Assembly: GCA_022842805.1 (NCBI GenBank)
Contig: JALHOX010000329.1
Coordinates: 1 to 5,054 of the forward strand
Length of the DNA stretch: 5,054 nucleotides
Direction of reading: 5' to 3'
DNA from: Phycisphaerae bacterium
GTDB lineage: Bacteria; Planctomycetota; Phycisphaerae; UBA1845; Fen-1342
Made by a program: the position numbers and the translations under genes. The stretch's first letter is position 1. Each line of letters starts with the position of its first letter. Under the pieces are notes generated by a model that was not told the origin of the DNA, searched no databases, and saw nothing but the letters and a program-made list of their open reading frames with translations. Positions 1 through 5,054 of this stretch are shown piece after piece.

Positions 1-178
1 CGACGCCGATCCATTCATGCACCGCGCCGCAAGCCAGCCCGCCGCCCGGCAACGTCTGATCAACGCCGGCCCACCCCGTCCGCACCACGCGGGCGCTCGC
101 CGGCGAATGACCTCCAGCCATTTGCTCTCGCAGCCGCCGAAGAATCTCGGCCTGATCGATCTGCACCGCGGCAATCAT
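1..178 (-). CDS. imuA: ImuA-like RecA-fold protein, N-terminal part (runs off left edge)
   Basis: This is the first 59 codons of a minus-strand gene starting at the ATG read from 178 to 176; the rest lies beyond base 1. The peptide opens with a helical segment (MIAAVQIDQAEILRRLREQ). It then has TGWAGVD at residues 34-40, LPGGGL at 43-48 and GAVHEW at 51-56. The pattern TG-x3-D-x2-LPGGGL-x2-G-x-x-HE is what I recognise from the start of the RecA-like domain in ImuA/SulA-type proteins. There it precedes the nucleotide-binding region, which is outside the window here. ImuA is an accessory factor for mutagenic translesion synthesis, usually encoded ahead of imuB and dnaE2 and often under LexA control. 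I infer that those partners lie to the left. The gene follows the P-type ATPase on the same strand after a 64-bp gap but has its own promoter. No Shine-Dalgarno is visible. Another RecA-fold protein cannot be excluded from so short a stretch. Confidence 0.65.
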   Translation of the reverse strand, partial: MIAAVQIDQAEILRRLREQMAGGHSPASARVVRTGWAGVDQTLPGGGLACGAVHEWIGV

Positions 179-184
179 GATGTT

Positions 185-212
185 AGGATATTGTTCGTAT
201 CCAAAAAGTCAA
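185..212 (-). promoter_or_regulatory. Sigma70-type promoter for the imuA-like gene
   Basis: Read on the minus strand, TTGACT (212-207, 5 of 6 to the -35 consensus) is followed by a 16-bp spacer and TATCCT (190-185, 4 of 6 to the -10 consensus). Only six bases (AACATC) separate the -10 hexamer from the ATG at 178. Transcription would therefore begin at or next to the start codon, giving a leaderless or nearly leaderless mRNA. This agrees with the absence of a Shine-Dalgarno. The region is visibly more AT-rich than its surroundings. Confidence 0.6.
186..202. promoter_or_regulatory. Interrupted palindrome in the imuA-like promoter, candidate operator
   Basis: The arms GGATA (186-190) and TATCC (198-202) form a perfect inverted repeat around a 7-bp centre, TTGTTCG. 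The repeat covers the -10 hexamer and most of the spacer, where a bound repressor would block RNA polymerase. ImuA-type genes are commonly LexA-repressed, so an SOS operator is a reasonable inference. The sequence does not match the LexA boxes I know well, such as the E. coli CTG-N10-CAG type. With five-base arms, chance cannot be ruled out. Confidence 0.35.
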
Positions 213-242
213 GCCGATCCGCCGCCAACAATCAAAGATCGA

Positions 243-2267
243 CTATCCCCGCCGCCCCGCCGCCTCACCCCCGCCCGCCTCAAACCGCAACAGCCGCAAC
301 GCGTTCACCACCACCACCACCGTCGACCCCTCATGCAGCAACACCGCCAGCCCCAGCCGCGCATAACCCAACGCGGCCAGCGGCGCCACAATCACAATCA
401 CACCCAGCGCAATCACCAGATTCTGACGAATCAGCCGGTTGCTCGCTCGCGCCAGCGCAACCGCCGTCGGCAGCCGCCGCAACGAGTTCGCCAGCAGCGC
501 AACATCCGCCGTCTCCAGCGCCACCGTCGCCCCCGCCGCCCCCATCGCCACACCCACGTCCGCCGCCGCCAGCGCCGGCGCATCGTTCACGCCGTCGCCC
601 ACCATCACCACCACGCCATGCCGCTCACGCAGCCGCCCGATCTCCTCCAGCTTCTCCTCCGGTCGCAGCGCCGCATGCACCTCGTCCAACGCCACGCTCC
701 GCGCAATGTGCTCCGCCGAAGCGCGATGATCCCCCGTCAACATCACCAGCGGCGAAATCGACATCTCACGCAGCAGAGCCAGCGTCGCCGCCGCCTCCGG
801 CCGCAGCTCGTCAGAAAGTTCGATCACACCCACCGGCGCCGCGTCGCGCGTCACGACCACCAGCGTCCCGCCGGCCTTGTCAAGCTCCGCGCACGCCGCC
901 CGCAACACCGCCGGCCACGAATCTTCCGCAATCGCGCTCGGCTTGCAAACGCCCCACGCCACGCCCTCCACCCGCCCGCTCGCACCCCGCCCCGCCGTCT
1001 GCACAACCTCGCTCGCCACGGGAATCACAACGCCCTTCGCGCGCGCATGCTCCACGATCGCCGAAGCCAGCGGATGCGTCACCTGCGACTCAATCGCCGC
1101 CGCACACGCCAGGACACCGTCGGCGTCATGGCCGTCCGCCACCCGCATCTCGCCCACCCGCGGCCGCCCGCGCGTCAGCGTTCCCGTCTTGTCAAACGCC
1201 ATCGCTCGAACGCGCCCCAACACCTCCAGATGCGCGCCGCCCTTCACCAAAATACCCAGCTGCGCCGCCCGCGCGATGCCGCATAGCACCGCCGCCGGCG
1301 TGCCCAGCGCCAACGCACAAGGCGACGCCGCCGTCAAAAACGCCAGCGCCCGATAAGTCCACACCGACCATGCGCCCCACCCCACCAGCGGCGGAACCGC
1401 CAGAATCGCCGCCGCGCTCACAAAAACCAGCGGGACATAGACCCTTTCGACCTGCGCCGTGAATCGCTCCGTCGGCGACTGAGCCGCGCGCGCCTCCGCC
1501 ACCAGCCGCACAATCTTCGCCAGCGCCGACTCCCCCGCCGGCTGCGTTACCTTCACCTCGATCGCCGCGACCGTGTTGGTCGTGCCTGCAAACACAGAAT
1601 CGCCGACGGTCTTGTCGACCGGGACGGCCTCTCCGGTCAGTGTCGATTCATCGATCGCCGTCGCACCCGATTCGATCGTCCCGTCCAGCGGAATCCGCTC
1701 AAACGAACGCACCAGGATCGACTCGCCGACGGCCACATCCTTCACCGCGCGCCGAACAACCTCGCCCGAGCGCGCGTCGCGCACATGAGCGACATCCGGC
1801 GCCAGCTCGCTCAGCGCCCGCACGGCCGCGTCAGCCCGCGCCAGCGCCAGCCGCTCGCCCGCCTCGCCCAGGCCGAAGAGAAACAGCAGAAACGTCCCCT
1901 CCTCCCAATGCCCCAGCGCCGCCGCACCAATCGCGGCCGCGAACATCAGCGCGTCGATATTCAGCTTCCCCGCGCGAAGACTCTCCACCGCACGCGGAAT
2001 CGTCCGGGTGCTCGCCAGCACAGCCGACGGCGCCAGCAGAGCCAGTCGCACCGCAAGCGGATGCCCAACGCCCCCCAGCGCCCCCTCGAATGCATGCGCC
2101 GCCGCCCCTAGCAGCAACAGCCCGCCGCTCACAGCCATCCGCACCACATCCGAATGTCTCGCCCACGCCCACCAACCCGCCGCCCCCGCCGCTCGCCCGG
2201 ATTCCTCATCCGCCGGTGGCTGGACACCAGCGTCGCGATCCATCAAATGCGATGCAGCTTCAGACAT
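243..2267 (-). CDS. P1B-type (P1B-4-like) heavy-metal-translocating ATPase
   Basis: This inner-membrane pump uses ATP to export transition-metal ions from the cytoplasm. I start it at the ATG read from 2267 (674 residues). An in-frame TTG at 2312 would add 15 residues but has no support. After a short N-terminus without CxxC or His-rich metal-binding motifs come hydrophobic segments near residues 41-61, 70-90 and 102-137. The actuator domain with TGEAVP (211-216) follows, then segments near 276-297 and 304-331, the second carrying the ion-site motif SPC (315-317). The catalytic domain has phosphorylated Asp359 in DKTGT, the P1B-specific His398-Pro399, TGDH (511-514) and GDGVNDAP (557-564). 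The last membrane segments are near 616-636 and 638-660, with HEGST at 645-649. SPC plus HEGST and the missing N-terminal metal-binding domain mark the P1B-4 group (CoaT/CtpD-like: cobalt, iron or zinc) rather than CPC copper or zinc/cadmium pumps. Length is normal and all catalytic motifs are intact. The exact ion is inferred only. Confidence 0.95.
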   Translation of the reverse strand: MSEAASHLMDRDAGVQPPADEESGRAAGAAGWWAWARHSDVVRMAVSGGLLLLGAAAHAFEGALGGVGHPLAVRLALLAPSAVLASTRTIPRAVESLRAGKLNIDALMFAAAIGAAALGHWEEGTFLLFLFGLGEAGERLALARADAAVRALSELAPDVAHVRDARSGEVVRRAVKDVAVGESILVRSFERIPLDGTIESGATAIDESTLTGEAVPVDKTVGDSVFAGTTNTVAAIEVKVTQPAGESALAKIVRLVAEARAAQSPTERFTAQVERVYVPLVFVSAAAILAVPPLVGWGAWSVWTYRALAFLTAASPCALALGTPAAVLCGIARAAQLGILVKGGAHLEVLGRVRAMAFDKTGTLTRGRPRVGEMRVADGHDADGVLACAAAIESQVTHPLASAIVEHARAKGVVIPVASEVVQTAGRGASGRVEGVAWGVCKPSAIAEDSWPAVLRAACAELDKAGGTLVVVTRDAAPVGVIELSDELRPEAAATLALLREMSISPLVMLTGDHRASAEHIARSVALDEVHAALRPEEKLEEIGRLRERHGVVVMVGDGVNDAPALAAADVGVAMGAAGATVALETADVALLANSLRRLPTAVALARASNRLIRQNLVIALGVIVIVAPLAALGYARLGLAVLLHEGSTVVVVVNALRLLRFEAGGGEAAGRRG

Positions 2268-2274
2268 GCCCGAG

Positions 2275-2280
2275 ATCGTA
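2275..2280 (-). promoter_or_regulatory. Candidate -10 hexamer for the P-type ATPase gene
   Basis: TACGAT, read on the minus strand from 2280 to 2275, matches the -10 consensus at 4 of 6 positions including the key first two and last bases. It lies 7 nt before the ATG at 2267. No good -35 is present. The purine-rich GGCGGGA further upstream sits about 15 nt from the ATG, too far for a normal Shine-Dalgarno. The call rests mainly on similarity of placement to the other two first genes in this window. Confidence 0.3.
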
Positions 2281-2813
2281 TTTCCCGCCAGCCTCCGCGA
2301 ACACCGCACCAACCGCGATTAATTCCGCGCCAACGGCATCGCACGACAAGCCCCGCGAGCGACGATGCGCAATTCCGACAACGCACATCGCGCCAGAACG
2401 ATGCCCCGCGGCCCAACGTCATTGCCCACGCGAGCCAAGACGTCGCAATTCAGGTTCTCGGGCCGACCGAGCGCCGCGTCGTAGCGAGAGTCGTGAATCG
2501 CGCGGCTATCGGGGAAGGCGATCGCCGAAAGCTGCCGCGATCCGGGCTTGTCGCCGCTCAGTCCCCGGCGCGGCGCGAAATGTTCAAGACACTGCGATTC
2601 TTCGAAGGGCTCCGCCAGTGCGCAGCAATATCGAATTCAATCGACAGTCGCTCCCTTCGGAACCGCCCCTCGAGCAGGCGCCCTGCCTGAGCCGCCTCAT
2701 GAGAAACTTGTCGGAAACTGTGGCGGGGCTGCGTCCTCTCCGCTCCGCCGCAGCGTTGCCGATCTCGACGAAAACGTGCCAACGGCCCAGCCCTTCCACC
2801 GCGCGGCGCCGCC

Positions 2814-2828
2814 TTTGCGTCGCGCAAA
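2814..2828. repeat. Short inverted repeat adjoining parS
   Basis: TTTGCG (2814-2819) and CGCAAA (2823-2828) form a perfect 6-bp stem around the three bases TCG, ending two bases before the parS palindrome. No T-run follows on either strand, so it is not an obvious intrinsic terminator. It could be a binding site or chance. Confidence 0.35.
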
Positions 2829-2830
2829 CG

Positions 2831-2846
2831 TGTTTCACGTGAAACA
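2831..2846. other. parS: parS chromosome-partition site (ParB-binding palindrome)
   Basis: The 16 bases TGTTTCACGTGAAACA are a perfect palindrome. They agree at every position with the canonical chromosomal parS consensus TGTTNCACGTGAAACA, established for Spo0J/ParB of Bacillus subtilis and conserved across most bacterial phyla. ParB loads at such sites as a CTP-dependent sliding clamp, and the resulting complex is moved by ParA and recruits SMC. Chromosomal parS sites usually cluster around the replication origin, so this locus is probably origin-proximal. It lies 60 bp before the start of the binding-protein gene, in non-coding DNA. I found no second copy in the window. Confidence 0.9.
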
Positions 2847-2894
2847 GCCTTTCGCACCATCGCCGCCGCCCCTCCTCCACGCTCAGCGATCCGC

Positions 2895-2900
2895 TATCTT
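2895..2900 (+). promoter_or_regulatory. Candidate -10 hexamer of the ABC transporter operon
   Basis: TATCTT matches the -10 consensus at 4 of 6 positions and ends six bases (TACTTC) before the ATG at 2907. This is the same spacing as in the imuA-like promoter, and the hexamer differs from that one (TATCCT) by one base. No Shine-Dalgarno is present before the ATG and no clear -35 lies 16-18 bp upstream. If it is used, the operon mRNA would be leaderless. The parS site is 48 bp further upstream. Confidence 0.4.
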
Positions 2901-2906
2901 TACTTC

Positions 2907-3953
2907 ATGGGAATTTTCGCGAGATATGCCGCGACAGCCGTCGTCTGGCTCGCCGCCATCTCCGTGTTGCACGGCTGGCTCAACCTCAACGCGTTTCAAG
3001 CGCGCCGAGCGGGAGCAGACGGCGGCAAAAAGACCTTCAAAATCGGTTTCCTGCCGGTGACCTGCCACCTCACCTGCCCCGTCACCGACTTCATCAATCG
3101 CAGCATGACCGGCAGCAACATCTACGAACCGATCCGCTTCAGCGGCTGGCCCGAGTTGAAAGAGGCCTTCCTCGCCGGCCACACCGAAGCCACCTTCATC
3201 CTCGCCCCGCTCGCCATGAAGCTGCGCGAAGATGGCATCAAGATGAAGATCGTCTATCTCGGCCACCGCGACGGCACGGCCCTGATGGTCCACAAAGACT
3301 CGGACATCTACCGCATCGAAGATTTGCGCGGAAAAACGGTCGCCGTGCCCAATCGATACTCGAATCAGCGCCTGCTGATCTTCAAAGCGCTCCGCGATCG
3401 CAACATCCCCTTCGACGAAGTGAAGCTCGTCGAGATGCCCCCGCCCGACATGCCCGCGGCGCTCTCCGTCAAGGCGGTCGACGGCATCACCTCGGGCGAG
3501 CCGTTCATGGGCCAGACCGAGCTCGACGGCTACGGTCGCATCCTCTATCTGACCAAAGACGTCTGGCCCGAGTTCATCTCCTGCGTGCTGGCCGTCCGCG
3601 AAGACGTCATCGAAAAGGATCGCGAACGCGTGCAGGATCTGGTGAACGGCATCGCCAAGAGCGGCAAGTGGATCGATCAGAGCATGGACCACCGCATGCA
3701 GGCGGCCAAGTTCGTCAGCAAGAACTACTACAACCAACACCCGCGCCTGCTGGAGTTTGTACTGAGCAAGCCGCCCGATCGCGTGAAATACACCAATCTG
3801 GCGGTGCGTCGCCCGGATTTTGAGGAGATCGAAGAACTCGCCAGGACCGCCGGCATCCTCGAAGGCAAAGTCCATTTCGACGACTATTGCGATCCGTCGT
3901 TCGTCCGCGATGACGCGACCATCGAGGCGTTTCAGTTTGAGGCGCCGCGATGA
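2907..3953 (+). CDS. NitT/TauT-family ABC transporter substrate-binding protein
   Basis: This 348-residue protein is the substrate receptor of an ABC importer and acts on the outer face of the inner membrane. Residues about 7-24 are a hydrophobic signal or anchor segment. No lipobox cysteine follows and there is no clear signal-peptidase site, so an uncleaved membrane anchor is plausible. The binding fold runs from about residue 44 to 340. It opens with KIGFLPVTCHLTCPVTDF, continues with the domain-I signature FLAGHTEATFILAPLAMKL (88-106) and the hinge-side LRGKTVAVPNRYSNQR (140-155), and includes DGITSGEPF (192-200). These are features of the NrtA/CmpA/SsuA/TauA group (COG0715). The ligand is unknown. 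Cys53, His54 and Cys57 lie in the first loop, where this family contacts its ligand. ATG 2907 is chosen because it precedes the signal segment, although it lacks a Shine-Dalgarno. Its stop overlaps the permease start as ATGA, which indicates translational coupling. Confidence 0.92.
   Translation: MGIFARYAATAVVWLAAISVLHGWLNLNAFQARRAGADGGKKTFKIGFLPVTCHLTCPVTDFINRSMTGSNIYEPIRFSGWPELKEAFLAGHTEATFILAPLAMKLREDGIKMKIVYLGHRDGTALMVHKDSDIYRIEDLRGKTVAVPNRYSNQRLLIFKALRDRNIPFDEVKLVEMPPPDMPAALSVKAVDGITSGEPFMGQTELDGYGRILYLTKDVWPEFISCVLAVREDVIEKDRERVQDLVNGIAKSGKWIDQSMDHRMQAAKFVSKNYYNQHPRLLEFVLSKPPDRVKYTNLAVRRPDFEEIEELARTAGILEGKVHFDDYCDPSFVRDDATIEAFQFEAPR
3939..3942 (+). promoter_or_regulatory. Shine-Dalgarno for the permease gene
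   Basis: GAGG lies inside the end of the binding-protein gene, 7 nt before the permease ATG at 3950, which is optimal spacing. It supports that start and contrasts with the SD-less first genes of the window. Confidence 0.6.
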
Positions 3954-4726
3954 GCCGCGCCACTCGCACCCGATCCATCATCTTGCCGCTCGCAGTCGGC
4001 GCGGCGTTTCTCGCAACCTGGCACGCCGCCGTGCGAATCACCGGCAGCACGCTCTTTCCGACGCCGATGGACGTCGTCCGCGGCTTCGTCGAGTTGCAGG
4101 GCCGCGGCTTGCTCCTGCGTTACATCGTCGCTTCGCTCTTTCGCGTCTCCTGGGGTTTTGGGCTGGCTGTGCTCGTGGGCGTGCCGCTGGGGCTGCTGAT
4201 GGGCTGGTTTCGCTGGGTCTTCGAGGCGCTCAATCCGCTGGTCCAGATGTTCCGCCCCATCTCGCCCATCGCGTGGATCCCCGTCGCGATCCTCTGGTTC
4301 GGCGTCACCGATATCGCGCCGATCTTCCTCATATTCCTCGCGGCGGTCTTCCCCATCACCGTCTCATCCGCCGCAGCCGTCGCCAATATTCAGCCGGTCT
4401 ATGTCCGCGCAGCGCGAAACTTCGAGCTGAGCGGTTTGCAGCTCTTCCGCCAGGTGATTTTGCCGGCCACCCTCCCGCAGATCATCACCGGACTGCGCAT
4501 CGCCCTCGGCATCGCGTGGCTCGTGGTGGTGGCGGCCGAGATGATCGCCGTCAACAGCGGACTGGGATACCTGATCATCGACGCCCGAAACGCCGGCAAA
4601 CGCTACGACCTCGTGGTGGCGGGAATGGTCATGATCGGTCTGATCGGGCTGCTGCTCGATCTGGCGGTGCGCCGCGTGGAGCGGACGCCGTCGCTACGGT
4701 GGGGCTATGCGTCGCGAAGCGATTGA
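3950..4726 (+). CDS. NitT/TauT-family ABC transporter permease
   Basis: This 258-residue inner-membrane subunit forms the translocation path as a homodimer and couples to the ATPase encoded next. Hydrophobic segments lie near residues 10-28, 58-86, 104-140 and 182-206, with a last one at 222-240, as expected for a BPD_transp_1 permease of the SsuC/TauC/NrtB type. The cytoplasmic coupling (EAA) loop is clear at about 150-178: RAARNFELSG, then RQVILPATLPQI, matching the EAA-x3-G-x9-I-x-LP pattern. The family ending GLGYLI followed by a short helix is also present. Length is normal. It overlaps the binding-protein gene by 4 bp (ATGA), and its stop is 15 bp before the ATPase start, so the three genes are one operon. 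Confidence 0.95.
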   Translation: MSRATRTRSIILPLAVGAAFLATWHAAVRITGSTLFPTPMDVVRGFVELQGRGLLLRYIVASLFRVSWGFGLAVLVGVPLGLLMGWFRWVFEALNPLVQMFRPISPIAWIPVAILWFGVTDIAPIFLIFLAAVFPITVSSAAAVANIQPVYVRAARNFELSGLQLFRQVILPATLPQIITGLRIALGIAWLVVVAAEMIAVNSGLGYLIIDARNAGKRYDLVVAGMVMIGLIGLLLDLAVRRVERTPSLRWGYASRSD

Positions 4727-4727
4727 C

Positions 4728-4734
4728 GGGAGAG
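4728..4734 (+). promoter_or_regulatory. Shine-Dalgarno that fixes the TTG start of the ATPase gene
   Basis: GGGAGAG sits in the 15-bp gap after the permease stop, 7 nt before the TTG at 4742. This favours the rare TTG over the in-frame GTG codons at 4802 and beyond, which have no such sequence in front. Confidence 0.65.
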
Positions 4735-4741
4735 TGCGATC

Positions 4742-5054
4742 TTGAGCTCAGGTTCGCGAGTCAACGAGCCTCAAACCGCCAACGGCGGTGATCGGCCGAC
4801 CGTGGTGGTGCGCGGCGTCTGCATGACCTTTGCAGGCAAAAACCGCTCACGCGGCGTGGAAGTCCTGCGCGACGTCGGGCTCGAGGTCTCGCGCGGCGAA
4901 TTCATCTGCATCGTCGGACCCTCCGGCTGCGGAAAGTCGACGCTGCTCAACATCATCGCCGGCTTTCTGCCCGCGACCTCGGGCACGGTCGAAGTCGACG
5001 GCGCACCGGTCCGCGGCCCCGATTCGCGCCACCTCTTCGTCTTCCAGGAAAACG
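4742..5054 (+). CDS. NitT/TauT-family ABC transporter ATP-binding protein, N-terminal part (cut by right edge)
   Basis: The first 104 codons of the nucleotide-binding subunit are present. They start at TTG 4742 and run off the window in frame, so signature and Walker B motifs are not visible. After an 18-residue polar lead comes the A-loop region (VVVRGVCMTF, 21-30). Walker A is GPSGCGKST at 59-67. The sequence continues as LLNIIAGFLPATSGTVEVDG (68-87), and the Q-loop glutamine is Gln102 in VFQEN. The Walker A to Q-loop spacing and GPD at 92-94 match SsuB/TauB/NrtD/CmpD proteins. The protein acts on the cytoplasmic side and powers the permease encoded immediately upstream. The stretch from 4742 to about 4800 is not conserved in the family, so a start at GTG 4802 remains possible, but the Shine-Dalgarno favours TTG. 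Confidence 0.93.
   Translation, partial: MSSGSRVNEPQTANGGDRPTVVVRGVCMTFAGKNRSRGVEVLRDVGLEVSRGEFICIVGPSGCGKSTLLNIIAGFLPATSGTVEVDGAPVRGPDSRHLFVFQEN

Larger units (their letters stand above)
2268..2906. other. Divergent intergenic region without a convincing gene
   Basis: These 639 bp separate the divergent start codons of the metal ATPase and the binding-protein gene. Every reading frame through it gives Arg/Ser/Pro-rich, low-complexity translations typical of non-coding GC-rich DNA, with no recognisable domain. I saw no tRNA-like T-loop, no DnaA box of the TTATNCACA type, no riboswitch I recognise and no terminator with a T-run. The supportable contents are the parS palindrome (2831-2846), a short inverted repeat beside it (2814-2828), a weak GCAGG/CCTGC hairpin (2674-2686) and putative -10 elements at both ends. 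Confidence 0.6.

Noticed and set aside
306..321. Short ACC/GTG trinucleotide tract that could be a slippage repeat.
   Set aside because: It encodes five valines in the last membrane helix of the ATPase. Five units keep the frame, and this is ordinary for a hydrophobic helix in GC-rich DNA.
17..1462. Long plus-strand open frame of 481 codons, and a 369-codon one at 177-1286, opposite the metal ATPase gene.
   Set aside because: The translations are Pro/Ala/Ser/Arg/His-rich without any domain. The minus strand encodes a complete ATPase with all catalytic motifs, so these frames are open only because of GC-rich codon use.
2517..2524. GCGATCGC octamer like the cyanobacterial HIP1 repeat.
   Set aside because: It is a single occurrence in GC-rich sequence, and HIP1 is meaningful only when highly over-represented.
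2674..2686. GCAGG-CGC-CCTGC hairpin as a possible terminator.
   Set aside because: The stem is only 5 bp and no T-run follows on either strand.
1640..2842. 400-codon plus-strand open frame overlapping the ATPase start and the intergenic gap.
   Set aside because: It is a low-complexity Pro/Arg/Ser translation with no recognisable motif, mostly antisense to a certain gene.
2268..2906. Replication origin (oriC) next to parS.
   Set aside because: There are no TTATNCACA-type DnaA boxes, no AT-rich unwinding stretch and no dnaA, dnaN or gid genes. Only proximity to an origin, not the origin itself, can be inferred.
2830..3060. Peptide VFHVKQ across parS, recalling the MFHVK- start of some RsmG (GidB) proteins.
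   Set aside because: The resemblance comes from the parS palindrome itself, which lies at the start of gidB in some bacteria. The downstream residues are Pro-rich and unlike RsmG, and the frame then overlaps the binding-protein gene.
2883..3875. 330-codon minus-strand open frame opposite the substrate-binding protein gene.
   Set aside because: The plus-strand protein has clear NrtA/SsuA-family motifs and is in an operon. The antisense product resembles the usual Asp/Val/Gly/His-rich mirror of such genes.

Overview
The window is GC-rich, densely coding bacterial DNA, most likely chromosomal. I read three transcription units in it: two genes on the minus strand (an imuA-like start and a metal P-type ATPase) and an ABC transporter operon on the plus strand. 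Nothing names the organism. The GC-rich composition, apparently SD-less first genes, an ImuA-type protein and a canonical chromosomal parS site fit a free-living bacterium such as a member of the Planctomycetota. That placement is a guess.

Layout. Positions 1-178 (minus) hold the first 59 codons of a RecA-fold, ImuA-like SOS/translesion-synthesis protein that runs off the left edge. Just upstream (185-212) is a good sigma70-type promoter whose spacer and -10 carry a 17-bp interrupted palindrome. Positions 243-2267 (minus) encode a complete P1B-type metal-exporting ATPase with the SPC and HEGST transmembrane motifs of the P1B-4 (Co/Zn/Fe) branch. Positions 2268-2906 form a divergent intergenic region of about 640 bp with no convincing gene. 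It contains a perfect 16-bp parS (ParB-binding) palindrome at 2831-2846. Positions 2907-5054 (plus) are an operon for a NitT/TauT (NrtA/CmpA/SsuA-like) ABC importer: substrate-binding protein, then permease (4-bp ATGA overlap), then ATPase (16-bp gap, TTG start, cut by the right edge).

How the parts work together. The three plus-strand genes form one importer: binding protein, membrane channel and nucleotide-binding motor. Its substrate cannot be read from sequence; the family takes nitrate, bicarbonate, sulfonates, thiamine precursors and similar small molecules. The P-type ATPase is an export pump transcribed divergently from it, and no functional link is demonstrated. The imuA-like gene is probably the start of a separate DNA-damage cassette continuing to the left.

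Two non-coding patterns stand out. One is the parS site. The other is that all three genes that begin a transcription unit have a TANNNT hexamer 6-7 nt before their ATG and no well-placed Shine-Dalgarno, whereas the two operon-internal genes have a proper one. This suggests leaderless mRNAs for first genes. I found no CRISPR array, tRNA, rRNA, insertion sequence or clear new defence-like system.
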